A stretch of 64,000 bases of DNA from Phenylobacterium sp. (GCF_030646615.1 NZ_JAUSLG010000073.1:62001-126000), one strand, 5' to 3'; shown: positions 54,907 through 61,695, numbered from the stretch's first letter. Numbers and translations: made by a program. Notes: generated by a model from the sequence alone, not told the origin.

Positions 54907-54952
54907 AGGAGGGGGAGGAAGGGCCGGTCCGGGTGCGCTCGATGGGAGCGCA
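54907..54952 (+). promoter_or_regulatory. Purine tract plus hairpin (recurring leader type 2, copy 5)
   Basis: AGGAGGGGGAGGAAGGG (54907-54923) precedes a perfect 7-base-pair hairpin, TGCGCTC (54934-54940) and GAGCGCA (54946-54952). CTGGAGG immediately after the hairpin is the ribosome site of the GcrA-like gene at 54968. Confidence 0.45.
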
Positions 54953-54967
54953 TCTGGAGGAATTCCG

Positions 54968-55474
54968 ATGTCTGAATCTGGCTGGTCCGAAACCCGCGTC
55001 ACCACCCTGTCCCAGCTCTGGCTCGACGGCCTGTCGGCGTCACAGATCGCCCAGCAGTTGGGGGGCGTCACCCGCAACGCCGTTATCGGCAAGGTCCATC
55101 GCCTGGGGCTGAGCGGCCGGGCGGCTGCGTCCGCTCCGGCGCGTGCGCCGCGAACCGCGAGCCCTCGGCCCAAACGGCCGCACCGCGTCGCCGCGGCGGC
55201 CCCTCCTCCCGGCAAGTCGCCGGCCCGGTCGCCCGCCCAGGCCTTTGCGCTGACGCCCGAGGGCCCGGGGTTGATCGGGGACATGGCCCATTTGGGCGCT
55301 CACGCCTGTAAGTGGCCGATCGGTGACCCCAAGAGTCCTGATTTCAGCTTCTGCGGCCGGCAGGCCGATGGCCGCTACTGCGCGGCCCACGGGCAGCGGG
55401 GCGTGCGGCCTGGGACCGCCTGGCGCGCCGACCGCGATCCGGTCGTGAGGCGCGCCCTGGCCGGCTTGCTCTGA
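54968..55474 (+). CDS. GcrA-family cell-cycle regulator
   Basis: The 168-residue product has the GcrA N-terminal DNA-binding helix-turn-helix (WSETRVTTLSQLWLDGLSAS, QIAQQLGGVTRNAVIGKVHR, LGLSG), a basic Ala/Pro linker, and a C-terminal CKWPIGDPKSPDFSFCGRQA followed by YCAAHG. In Caulobacter, GcrA binds the sigma-70 domain 2 and activates promoters carrying methylated GANTC sites. A plasmid copy may tie plasmid gene expression to the host cell cycle, an inference. The ATG is preceded by CTGGAGGAATTCC. Confidence 0.88.
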   Translation: MSESGWSETRVTTLSQLWLDGLSASQIAQQLGGVTRNAVIGKVHRLGLSGRAAASAPARAPRTASPRPKRPHRVAAAAPPPGKSPARSPAQAFALTPEGPGLIGDMAHLGAHACKWPIGDPKSPDFSFCGRQADGRYCAAHGQRGVRPGTAWRADRDPVVRRALAGLL

Positions 55475-55497
55475 GCGTCCGTGTCCGGAGCAACGCC

Positions 55498-56364
55498 ATG
55501 ACGCCCTCCGTTCGCCTCACAGCCGATGTGGACTTTCGCTTCTACGTTGGCATCCACCATCCGCGACTGGCCTGGCCGCTGACCTTGCGGGGATTCCGCG
55601 TGTGCGTTTCGGCGAACGTGCTGCGGGACCGGCTTGGCGATGTGCCGTTTCTCGGGTGTGACGCACCCTGGTTTCTGGATTCGGGGGCTTTCACCCAGGT
55701 CGCGCTGAAGGGCAGGTTCGAGCAGTCCACGGACGACTACGCGGCGATGATCCGGCGTTTCGCGGGGACAGGCCTGATCGCGGCCTCGACGCAGGACTAC
55801 ATGTGCGAGCCCGTCGCCCTGCGGTCGACCGGTTTGACCCTCCGACGCCACCAGGCGCTCACCATCGCGCGGTTCGACGCCATCTGGGCGGCTGGCACGG
55901 CCGGCGTGCATCTCCTCCCCGTGCTGCAGGGACGGACGCCTGACGACTATCGACGCCACCTCGAGGGGTATGGCGTGCGGATAGGCTACGGCGCCTGGGT
56001 GGGCGTGGGTTCGCTCTGCAAGCGTCAGGGCGATCCGGGTGTGATCGCCGCCATCCTCGACGCCATACTCCTAGACCGGCCAGACCTGCGACTGCACGGG
56101 TTCGGCTGCAAGCGGACCTCGCTCTTTGAGCCGGCGGTGCGGTCCAGGTTGGCCACGGCCGACAGCATGGCCTGGTCCTATGCGGCCCGGTTCGAGGGGC
56201 GCGATCAGAACGCCTGGGACGAGGCTGGGCGTTTCGCCCTTGGGGTCGGCGGCTGCCCTGAAGCGATCGATTTCCTGGCCGCGCGCGCCGGGTGGCGGCG
56301 GGCGGCCAGGCGAGATGAGGCGACTCCCAAGCGGGGTCTCGGGACGGCCCTTTGGCTCCAGTGA
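55498..56364 (+). CDS. DpdA/queuine tRNA-ribosyltransferase-like protein
   Basis: The 288-residue product begins MTPSVRLTADVDFRFYVGIH and has TIM-barrel features of the tRNA-guanine transglycosylase superfamily: APWFLDSGAFTQVALKGRFE with an aspartate in the substrate-site position, GLIAASTQDYMCEPVALRST, GVHLLPVLQGRTPDDYRRHL, WVGVGSLCKRQGDPGVIAAI and LHGFGCKRTSLFEPAVRSRL, then ADSMAWSYAARFEGRDQNAW. It resembles DpdA-type proteins that exchange bases in DNA or RNA. I see no other 7-deazaguanine genes nearby, so target and base are unknown. Confidence 0.7.
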   Translation: MTPSVRLTADVDFRFYVGIHHPRLAWPLTLRGFRVCVSANVLRDRLGDVPFLGCDAPWFLDSGAFTQVALKGRFEQSTDDYAAMIRRFAGTGLIAASTQDYMCEPVALRSTGLTLRRHQALTIARFDAIWAAGTAGVHLLPVLQGRTPDDYRRHLEGYGVRIGYGAWVGVGSLCKRQGDPGVIAAILDAILLDRPDLRLHGFGCKRTSLFEPAVRSRLATADSMAWSYAARFEGRDQNAWDEAGRFALGVGGCPEAIDFLAARAGWRRAARRDEATPKRGLGTALWLQ

Positions 56365-56450
56365 CCTCGCCACCATCCGTCGTCCCCCACAAGGGACGCT
56401 GCGCTCAAAGCCCTTGTGGGGGCCGCCGCCTGTCGGCGCGAGGCGGTCAC
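56361..56450 (+). promoter_or_regulatory. Closed stem with a 12-base-pair hairpin before the DUF2493 gene
   Basis: GTGACCTCGC (56361-56370) pairs with GCGAGG and TCAC (56438-56443, 56447-56450) around a CGG bulge. Inside is a perfect 12-base-pair hairpin, CCCCCACAAGGG (56384-56395) with CCCTTGTGGGGG (56411-56422). Its loop ACGCTGCGCTCAAAG recalls the inner part of the type 1 leaders (ACGCTTCGCTC). It may be a shorter relative, or a terminator for the upstream gene. Confidence 0.5.
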
Positions 56451-56496
56451 GAGCCGACGGGCTCGACCCTCCAACCCCCACTCCAGGGATCACCCC

Positions 56497-57429
56497 ATGC
56501 AGTTCTCGCCTTTCCCCCCCACCTCAGACCGGCTGACGCACTACGAAGCCCAGACTCTCCGTCTCGAAGACGCTCGAACCCATCCGCCCGAAGACGCCCT
56601 GCTCCAGCTCGGCCATGGCCTGATGAACGAAGTGCTCGATCTCGTCAGCGACTCCGCCCTGGAGGACTTCCAGACCCTGATCGGCGAGGCCCTGATCGGA
56701 GCCTTCCACTCCGCCGCCCAGCGCATCGAACGCGACGCCGACAAAGCCCGCGACACCTTGAACGGCCTGATCCGGGACTTCGATGGCTCGGAGATCCTTG
56801 ACGTCGAGATCCAGGAGGCGACCCTGAAAGCCCGCACCGCGGACGTGGCGACCCTCGCCCTGGAGATCATCCGCGACGCGGCCGCCGCCAGCTACACCAC
56901 CTCGACGGGTGATGTCTGGAGCCCCTGGAAGGGGTCGGGGAAGGCATCCCGCACCACAGCGGCGCAGATCGAGGCCCGCGATGCGATCCGGGCCAGTAAG
57001 GCCCGCAAGCATATGGCGGCGTTCCCGGGCGCGACGATCGTGGCGTTCCGCGCGGCCCCGCAGGCCGACACCGCCGACGACGCAGGGCGGATCTTCGACG
57101 CCCTGAACTGGGCGCTGGCTCAGTGGCCGGACATGGCTCTGGCCACCTCAGGCGCCAGGGGTGGTGAAAAGCTCGCCATCAAGTGGGCCAAGCAGAAGGG
57201 CGTGACCCTGGTGCTCGCCAAAGCCGATTTCGACCGCAATGGTCGGGCGGCGCCATTCCGGGCCAACGACGAGATGCTGGAGCTTGATCCGGTCTGCGTC
57301 CTGACCCTGGCCAACTCGATCAATCCGAGCCGTGGCGGCAGCTTGCAGCCCTTCGGACCGGCCCTGAACCTGGCGCAGAAGGCGGCGGAGAAGGGCATCC
57401 GGCACCATCCGGTGAAAGCCCGGGCCTGA
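56497..57429 (+). CDS. DUF2493 (SLOG-like) protein
   Basis: The ATG at 56497 gives 310 residues. The N-terminal half is helical (HYEAQTLRLEDARTHPPEDA, LLQLGHGLMNEVLDLVSDSA). The C-terminal half carries the DUF2493 nucleotide-binding fold: VWSPWKGSGKA, ATIVAFRAAPQADTADDAGR, MALATSGARGGEKLAIKWAK and KQKGVTLVLAKADFDRNGRA, with GARGGEK as the ligand loop. SLOG-family proteins bind or sense nucleotide signals and often sit in defence or mobile-element genes. The partner is unknown. Confidence 0.8.
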   Translation: MQFSPFPPTSDRLTHYEAQTLRLEDARTHPPEDALLQLGHGLMNEVLDLVSDSALEDFQTLIGEALIGAFHSAAQRIERDADKARDTLNGLIRDFDGSEILDVEIQEATLKARTADVATLALEIIRDAAAASYTTSTGDVWSPWKGSGKASRTTAAQIEARDAIRASKARKHMAAFPGATIVAFRAAPQADTADDAGRIFDALNWALAQWPDMALATSGARGGEKLAIKWAKQKGVTLVLAKADFDRNGRAAPFRANDEMLELDPVCVLTLANSINPSRGGSLQPFGPALNLAQKAAEKGIRHHPVKARA

Positions 57430-57551
57430 GGGCCCGATGCGGCGGCCGCAAGGCCGCCGCAACTCCCGTTTTGCAATCATCGAGGGGGCCGCGAGGGGAA
57501 GCCGGCTTGGATCGACAAGGTGGGAGCCCCTCCCCTGCCCGTTCAGGCCGC

Positions 57552-57748
57552 GCGGGCTGACCGCGATCTTGAGGCGAACTTGGTCCGGGTCCGGCCGGGT
57601 CCAAGGCGACCTCGCACGCGAGGCGGGGTCGGCGGAGCCTCCGGTCTTCCGACGCTTCGCTCTGTGCAGACCGGTGTCCACCGCCCCCGGCCCTGGGCCC
57701 GTTCGTCTCCCCGGCCCTGCCGGTCGCACGATCGCGGGATGAGCCCGC
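57552..57748 (+). promoter_or_regulatory. Structured leader, type 1, before the 71-residue orphan gene
   Basis: The closing stem has two parts: GCGGGCT (57552-57558) with AGCCCGC (57742-57748), and CCGCGATC (57561-57568) with GATCGCGG (57730-57737). Inside, CCTCG/CGAGG and CCGGTCT/AGACCGG hairpins occur in the same order as in the two ssb leaders, with an inner CGA-CGCT-TCG stem. The outer stem differs in sequence from the ssb leaders yet pairs, supporting a conserved structure. The orphan gene starts 23 bases downstream. Confidence 0.6.
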
Positions 57749-57770
57749 CGGTCGAAACGAGGACAAGACG

Positions 57771-57986
57771 ATGGCGAACATGGCGATGGCGCAGGCGGTT
57801 CTGGAGCACGCGCACCAATTCTACGATGTCGGCAGCTGGTACGTGGTGGCGGAATGCTGGGACGTCTTCTCGGTGCTCGAGGAACTCGACCAGCAGGAAG
57901 AGCGGACCAACACCCGCTTCGAGCTCGACGATGGCGCGATCTCGCATTTCGCGCAGATCATCGCGATTGATCCTACCCTCCACTGA
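57771..57986 (+). CDS. Small acidic orphan protein, 71 residues
   Basis: The product MANMAMAQAVLEHAHQFYDV continues GSWYVVAECWDVFSVLEELD, QQEERTNTRFELDDGAISHF and AQIIAIDPTLH. It is acidic and helix-rich, with no signal or membrane segment. I do not recognise it. It shares its leader type with the two ssb genes and is followed 8 bases later by a strong terminator, so it is a free-standing unit. Confidence 0.65.
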   Translation: MANMAMAQAVLEHAHQFYDVGSWYVVAECWDVFSVLEELDQQEERTNTRFELDDGAISHFAQIIAIDPTLH

Positions 57987-57993
57987 GGCCGAA

Positions 57994-58019
57994 GGGCGCG
58001 GGGCCCCTACCCCGCGCCC
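57994..58019 (+). terminator. Strong terminator after the orphan gene
   Basis: GGGCGCGGGG (57994-58003) pairs perfectly with CCCCGCGCCC (58010-58019) across a 6-base loop, followed by CGGTTTTCGG. It is 8 bases after the stop codon. Confidence 0.8.
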
Positions 58020-58167
58020 CGGTTTTCGGCGCGAACAGGCGGCGAACGGAATCGCAGACCTAGGGGGCGTCGGCCGAGGCGCCCCTACGGCTTGGGGTTA
58101 GTGATTCGTTCCGATCCGCTGGCAGGAACGCCGGCGCTAAGTTGGCTCGGTGCTCGCTAGGGTTGGG

Positions 58168-58277
58168 TTTGATCGATCAAATACCCTAAATGTGGTCGAT
58201 CATAATCATCCATCACGTTGCGTTATGGTCGATTATATGCAACCAGTCCGTCAAGGATGGTTCGCTATGATCGACCA
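58168..58277. promoter_or_regulatory. Operator-like repeats before the MobMystA gene
   Basis: A 14-base palindrome TTTGATCGATCAAA (58168-58181), two direct copies TGGTCGATCAT (58193-58203) and TGGTCGATTAT (58226-58236), and the inverted copy ATGATCGACCA (58267-58277) lie in 110 bases. The last copy contains the start codon. Such spacing fits autoregulation by the helix-turn-helix product, as in toxin-antitoxin operons. Confidence 0.65.
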
Positions 58278-58740
58278 AGCAGATCAAGCTGCTCTCGCGC
58301 GGAAACACCTGGACCGGCAGTTCACCGCGCTCGACCCGGCCCTGCTCGCGCCTCGGCCGCCGCGCGGCTGGGTGCGGGCGATCCGCGACGCCCTGGGGAT
58401 GACCGTCCGGCAATTGGGCGCCCGCATGGGCAAGAGCCATTCCACGGTCGTCGCGCTGGAACAGGGCGAGGTCGCCGGCACGGTCACGCTGGCGGGCCTG
58501 CGCAAGGCCGCTGAGGCGTTGGACTGCACGCTGCATTACGTCCTGGTGCCCAACAAGCCCCTCGCCGCGCTGGTCCACGACCGGGCGCGTACCCTGGCCG
58601 AGGCGCAGCTGTCGCGGGTTCACCACACCATGCGCCTGGAGAACCAAGCTGTTGGCGGCGCCGATCTGGCCGCTGAACTCGATCGGTTGACCGACGACTA
58701 CGCCAAGCGCGGCGGTCGGCGGCTATGGGATCAGCCATGA
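58267..58740 (+). CDS. Mobile mystery protein A (XRE-family, antitoxin-like)
   Basis: From ATG 58267 the product has 157 residues: MIDQADQAALARKHLDRQFT, then the helix-turn-helix WVRAIRDALGMTVRQLGARM, GKSHSTVVALEQGEVAGTVT, LAGLRKAAEALDCTLHYVLV, and a C-terminal helix pair. This matches the MobMystA family, which is always paired with a Fic-domain MobMystB. It probably represses the pair through the repeats at 58168-58277 and may neutralise the partner. The stop overlaps the next start (ATGA). Confidence 0.88.
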   Translation: MIDQADQAALARKHLDRQFTALDPALLAPRPPRGWVRAIRDALGMTVRQLGARMGKSHSTVVALEQGEVAGTVTLAGLRKAAEALDCTLHYVLVPNKPLAALVHDRARTLAEAQLSRVHHTMRLENQAVGGADLAAELDRLTDDYAKRGGRRLWDQP

Positions 58741-59327
58741 GCGATCCCCTTTTCGACGCAGAGGACGACGCCGCGACACCGCTGACGCCGGACGAGCGGC
58801 GCGACCTTCTGCCGACCTACATCACCACGCGCGCCCAGCTGAACGAAGTCGAGCAGATCGGCATCGCCAATGCCGATGTGTGGGCCTTCCGCCGGCGGCG
58901 CGATGTGCTCGACGAGGCATTCCTGCTCGCTCTGCACAAGCGGATGCTCGGCAAGGTCTGGCGCTGGGCCGGCGGCTTCCGGACCACGGAGCGCAATATC
59001 GGGGTCGAGGCCTACAAGATCGGCCTGGAACTGAGGATGTTGCTGGACGACGTGCGCTACTGGATCGCCAACGCCACCTATCCGGCCGATGAGATCGCCG
59101 TGCGCTTCCATCATCGGCTGGTCTGGGTCCATCCGTTTCCCAACGGCAATGGCCGCCACGCCCGCATGGCCGCAGACTTGCTCGCGGTCAGTCTTGGCCA
59201 GCCGCGCTTTACCTGGGGCAGCATCAACCTCGTGGAGCCGGCCGCCACCCGTGCGCAGTACGTGGCCGCGCTGAAGGCGGCGGACGGCCATGATCTGGCA
59301 CCGCTTCTAACCTTCGCCCGGTCCTGA
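58737..59327 (+). CDS. Mobile mystery protein B (Fic-domain protein)
   Basis: The 196-residue product has a complete Fic motif H132-PFPNGNGRHAR-143 (LVWVHPFPNGNGRHARMAAD), with flanking helices (DEAFLLALHKRMLGKVWRWA, GGFRTTERNIGVEAYKIGLE). Fic enzymes transfer AMP or similar groups to target proteins; H132 is the catalytic base. No inhibitory (S/T)xxxE(G/N) helix is obvious in this chain. With MobMystA it forms a probable toxin-antitoxin-like pair that helps plasmid maintenance. Confidence 0.9.
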   Translation: MSDPLFDAEDDAATPLTPDERRDLLPTYITTRAQLNEVEQIGIANADVWAFRRRRDVLDEAFLLALHKRMLGKVWRWAGGFRTTERNIGVEAYKIGLELRMLLDDVRYWIANATYPADEIAVRFHHRLVWVHPFPNGNGRHARMAADLLAVSLGQPRFTWGSINLVEPAATRAQYVAALKAADGHDLAPLLTFARS

Positions 59328-59519
59328 CGACGAGCCATCCTCGAGCCGGCCGCTTCAGGGATCACCTGCTGGGGTGTTCTCGCGCCGTCCTAGATTTGCG
59401 ATGTGCGACTTGGCGGGATCGACCTTTCCGTCCTCACCTGGGGCCCCGCGTCGGCTGATGAGGCCGTGTCGGCCTTTGAAATCGGTCACCAATACCCCGT
59501 GCAAACGTCCGGCGGGCTG
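59328..59519. other. Upstream part of the ssb2 intergenic gap, nothing recognised
   Basis: A frame from 59403 stays open into the structured leader but shows no known domain, so I call no gene. The stretch probably holds the promoter for the second ssb leader. Confidence 0.4.
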
Positions 59520-59720
59520 CGGTCCCCCGCGATCAATCCCACGAACCCTAGGCCGGGCGGTCCCGAGTCAAAGCCAACCTCGCCGTCGCGAGGCGCGGGG
59601 TTTTTGCGGACCCTCCGGCCTTCCGCCGCTGCGCTCTGTGCAGGCCGGTTTCCACACCCGCGGGCTTTGGCCCGGTCCCTCTGCCCGACCCTGGAGGTCG
59701 CGTGATCGCGGCAGGGACCG
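59520..59720 (+). promoter_or_regulatory. Structured leader, type 1, before ssb copy 2
   Basis: CGGTCCC-CC-GCGATCA (59520-59535) pairs with TGATCGC-GGCA-GGGACCG (59703-59720), closing about 200 bases. Inside are CCTCGC/GCGAGG (59578-59583, 59588-59593) and CCGGCCT/AGGCCGG (59615-59621, 59642-59648), the latter with an inner CGC-CGCT-GCG stem at 59624-59633. In the other two copies the main hairpin is CCGGTCT/AGACCGG, a compensatory T-A to C-G change. The following CCACCGGG/CCCGGCGG hairpin leads to TGGAGAAACG at the ssb start. Confidence 0.7.
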
Positions 59721-59763
59721 CGAGCCACCGGGGCTCTTCCCGGCGGTCAATTGGAGAAACGTG

Positions 59764-60129
59764 ATGCTCAACAAGGTCCAACTCATCGGCTTCACCGGCG
59801 CCGACGCTGAAATCCGCACGGTCTCGGGCGGCAAGAAGGTCGCTACGCTGCGGGTCGCCACCAACCGCTACACCAAGAAGGACGGCGACCGTAAGGATTA
59901 CACGACCTGGCACCAGGTGGAGATCTGGAACCAAGGCACGGTCGGTTGGCTGGAAGGCCGCAGTCTTCCCAAGGGCTCCAAGGTGTTCGTCGAAGGCGAG
60001 ATCCGTCACGACCGCTACACCGATCAGAGCGGCCAGGAACGCTTCTTCTCCAAGGTGGTGGTCGCTACCCCGCAGCATGAGCTGAAGTCTCTGGATCGGC
60101 CGGAAACCGACTCCGCCGAGGAGGAGTAG
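59764..60129 (+). CDS. ssb: Single-stranded DNA-binding protein, copy 2
   Basis: The 121-residue product MLNKVQLIGFTGADAEIRTV, GKKVATLRVATNRYTKKDGD, YTTWHQVEIWNQGTVGWLEG, KVFVEGEIRHDRYTDQSGQE and RFFSKVVV is a plasmid SSB closely related to copy 1 (same length, most core residues identical). It ends DSAEEE, a mildly acidic tip. The whole cassette of leader, gene and 24-base terminator is duplicated at 52962-53592 in the opposite orientation. Confidence 0.92.
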   Translation: MLNKVQLIGFTGADAEIRTVSGGKKVATLRVATNRYTKKDGDRKDYTTWHQVEIWNQGTVGWLEGRSLPKGSKVFVEGEIRHDRYTDQSGQERFFSKVVVATPQHELKSLDRPETDSAEEE

Positions 60130-60137
60130 CCGCCCTG

Positions 60138-60161
60138 CCCCGCCCGGTTCGCCGGGCGGGG
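60138..60161 (+). terminator. Terminator after ssb copy 2
   Basis: CCCCGCCCGG (60138-60147), TTCG loop, CCGGGCGGGG (60152-60161), then TTTCGG. Identical in all 24 bases to the terminator at 52962. Confidence 0.85.
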
Positions 60162-60214
60162 TTTCGGCTCGGCCGAAAATAGCGCAAGCGGCTGTAACGG
60201 CCGCTCGTGCTTGT

Positions 60215-60500
60215 CTGCCTTCCTCATTTTGATTTTGAAAAACGCCGCTGCGGCCAGCAGCGGGATTTCTAGATTCCTAGGATTCTAATTCAGGGCGGCA
60301 TAAGCTCTGAAAAAACAGTCGGGTAGACCGATGTTCCTGACCTCCCGGGGGCGTCTTCCTGACCCGATGGGGGATCAATCCTGACCGGAGGGGGGCTCTA
60401 ACCTGACCCGACGGGGTCATCCTGACCGCTTGGGGGAGGCGCCCCATTGCCGCGTTGTATCCTGACTTGCGAATTGATTCGAGGTCAGGAATGCTGACCC
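60215..60500 (+). other. Plasmid replication origin (oriV) with iterons
   Basis: An A/T-richer patch (about 60215-60325) is followed by a repeated 17-base unit TCCTGACC(C/G)NNNGGGGG starting at 60335, 60357, 60379, 60401, 60420 and, in a shorter form, 60460. The first four are exactly 22 bases apart, two helical turns, as expected for Rep-binding iterons. Just before the Rep gene an inverted pair GGTCAG-N5-CTGACC (60483-60499) uses the same half-site and would allow the initiator to repress itself. Confidence 0.88.
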
Positions 60501-60587
60501 TGGTTTGGAGCATGGAGTTGCCGGCTGGTCGATGCGGCGCACATTGCGGGCCTTGAACAAGGCGTCGAGGAAACGCCGGGCCGCGCT

Positions 60588-61670
60588 ATGCGCGTTGCGC
60601 ACGCCCTGCAGGCGCGCGATGGCGACGAGTTCGCCAAGCCCGGCACCTTGGTCGAGGTCCGCTTCGTCAAGGGCCAGTCGCTCAGCCTGACCGCGGCGCG
60701 CCTGCTCGCGTTGATGATTCTGACCGCCGGCGGCGATGCCTGGGAGCCGGTCGCGCACCGGATGCGCAAGGCCGACATCCGGCGTGGCCACAAGGGCAAC
60801 GAGCGGATCTCCGAAATGCTGGAGGAGTTGCACCGCACGCTCTTCGCCGTGGACGACCTGTCTTGGCGCGGGCGAAAGGCCACCAAGCGTTTCTCGCTGA
60901 TCCAGTCGTCGCGCGAGGAAATCGACGAGCACGGCGCCGAGGCCGGTTGGATCGAGTGGGAGTTCACGCCGTATGCCCGGCGGCTGATCCGCGAGTCCGA
61001 GACCTATGCGGTGCTCAACCGCCAAGCCGTGCTAGGCTTCCGGTCGAGCTATGCACTCCGCCTCTACGAATTGGGCGCGCTTCGGCTGCATCGACGCCAA
61101 TCCAATTGGCGCGCCGATATGACCGCCATCCGCGCGGCGTTCGGGATTGCGCCCGAACTCTACAAGGACTTTGCCCAGCTCCGCCGCAAGGTGCTCGAGA
61201 AGGCCAAGGCTGAGATCGACCATCTGGCGCACTTCACCGTCGATTGGCGCGAAATCCGCCGCGGCCGTGCGATCGTCGAGATCGAGTTCACGTTCCAGCC
61301 CAAGATGGCGCCAGCCCAACTGACGATGGCTGAAAGCGACGGCGAAGATGCCACCCCGGATGCGCGACGCGCTGACCAGGTGATGCCGATTGCGACGCCC
61401 CCTGCCCTCCCCGCGCCGGTCCGGGCGCCGACGAAGCGGCCGGGGTCCACTGAGACCGCTCTGCGGTTTCCTTCCGGAAGCCTACTCTACGGATCCGAGC
61501 CCTTTGGCGAGCTCGCAAAGGTCCACGGCGGGGGCTGGTCGCGCGATCTGATCGCCGACGCCTACCGCAGCGAGATGGGCGAGCGCCTGGCCAACCTCTC
61601 CGGCACCAAGCTGGTGAAGTCATGGACCGGGTTTTGCCAGGCGTTTGCGGCACGGCGTGGCCGCCCCTGA
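60588..61670 (+). CDS. repA: Plasmid replication initiator (RepA/Rep_3-like)
   Basis: The 360-residue product has a winged-helix initiator layout: LVEVRFVKGQSLSLTAARLL, ALMILTAGGDAWEPVAHRMR, KADIRRGHKGNERISEMLEE, then FSLIQSSREEIDEHGAEAGW, WEFTPYARRLIRESETYAVL and LGFRSSYALRLYELGALRLH, LYKDFAQLRRKVLEKAKAEI. The YALRLYELGA segment is characteristic of iteron-binding initiators. The ATG at 60588 is the first usual start after an upstream stop in the frame. It would bind the iterons at 60335-60476 and open the origin. Confidence 0.88.
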   Translation: MRVAHALQARDGDEFAKPGTLVEVRFVKGQSLSLTAARLLALMILTAGGDAWEPVAHRMRKADIRRGHKGNERISEMLEELHRTLFAVDDLSWRGRKATKRFSLIQSSREEIDEHGAEAGWIEWEFTPYARRLIRESETYAVLNRQAVLGFRSSYALRLYELGALRLHRRQSNWRADMTAIRAAFGIAPELYKDFAQLRRKVLEKAKAEIDHLAHFTVDWREIRRGRAIVEIEFTFQPKMAPAQLTMAESDGEDATPDARRADQVMPIATPPALPAPVRAPTKRPGSTETALRFPSGSLLYGSEPFGELAKVHGGGWSRDLIADAYRSEMGERLANLSGTKLVKSWTGFCQAFAARRGRP

Positions 61671-61673
61671 GCT

Positions 61674-61695
61674 GAAATTGCACCGGTGCAATTTC
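61674..61695. promoter_or_regulatory. parS-like palindrome 1
   Basis: A perfect 22-base palindrome centred on ACCGGT, with core AATTGCACCGGTGCAATT and one more matched pair on each side plus G/C ends. It follows the repA stop codon by a few bases. Confidence 0.7.

Noticed and set aside
60335..60476. The 22-base repeats considered as a CRISPR array
   Set aside because: Units are 17 bases with 2-5 base gaps and partial conservation, and sit directly before a Rep gene with no cas genes; iterons explain them.
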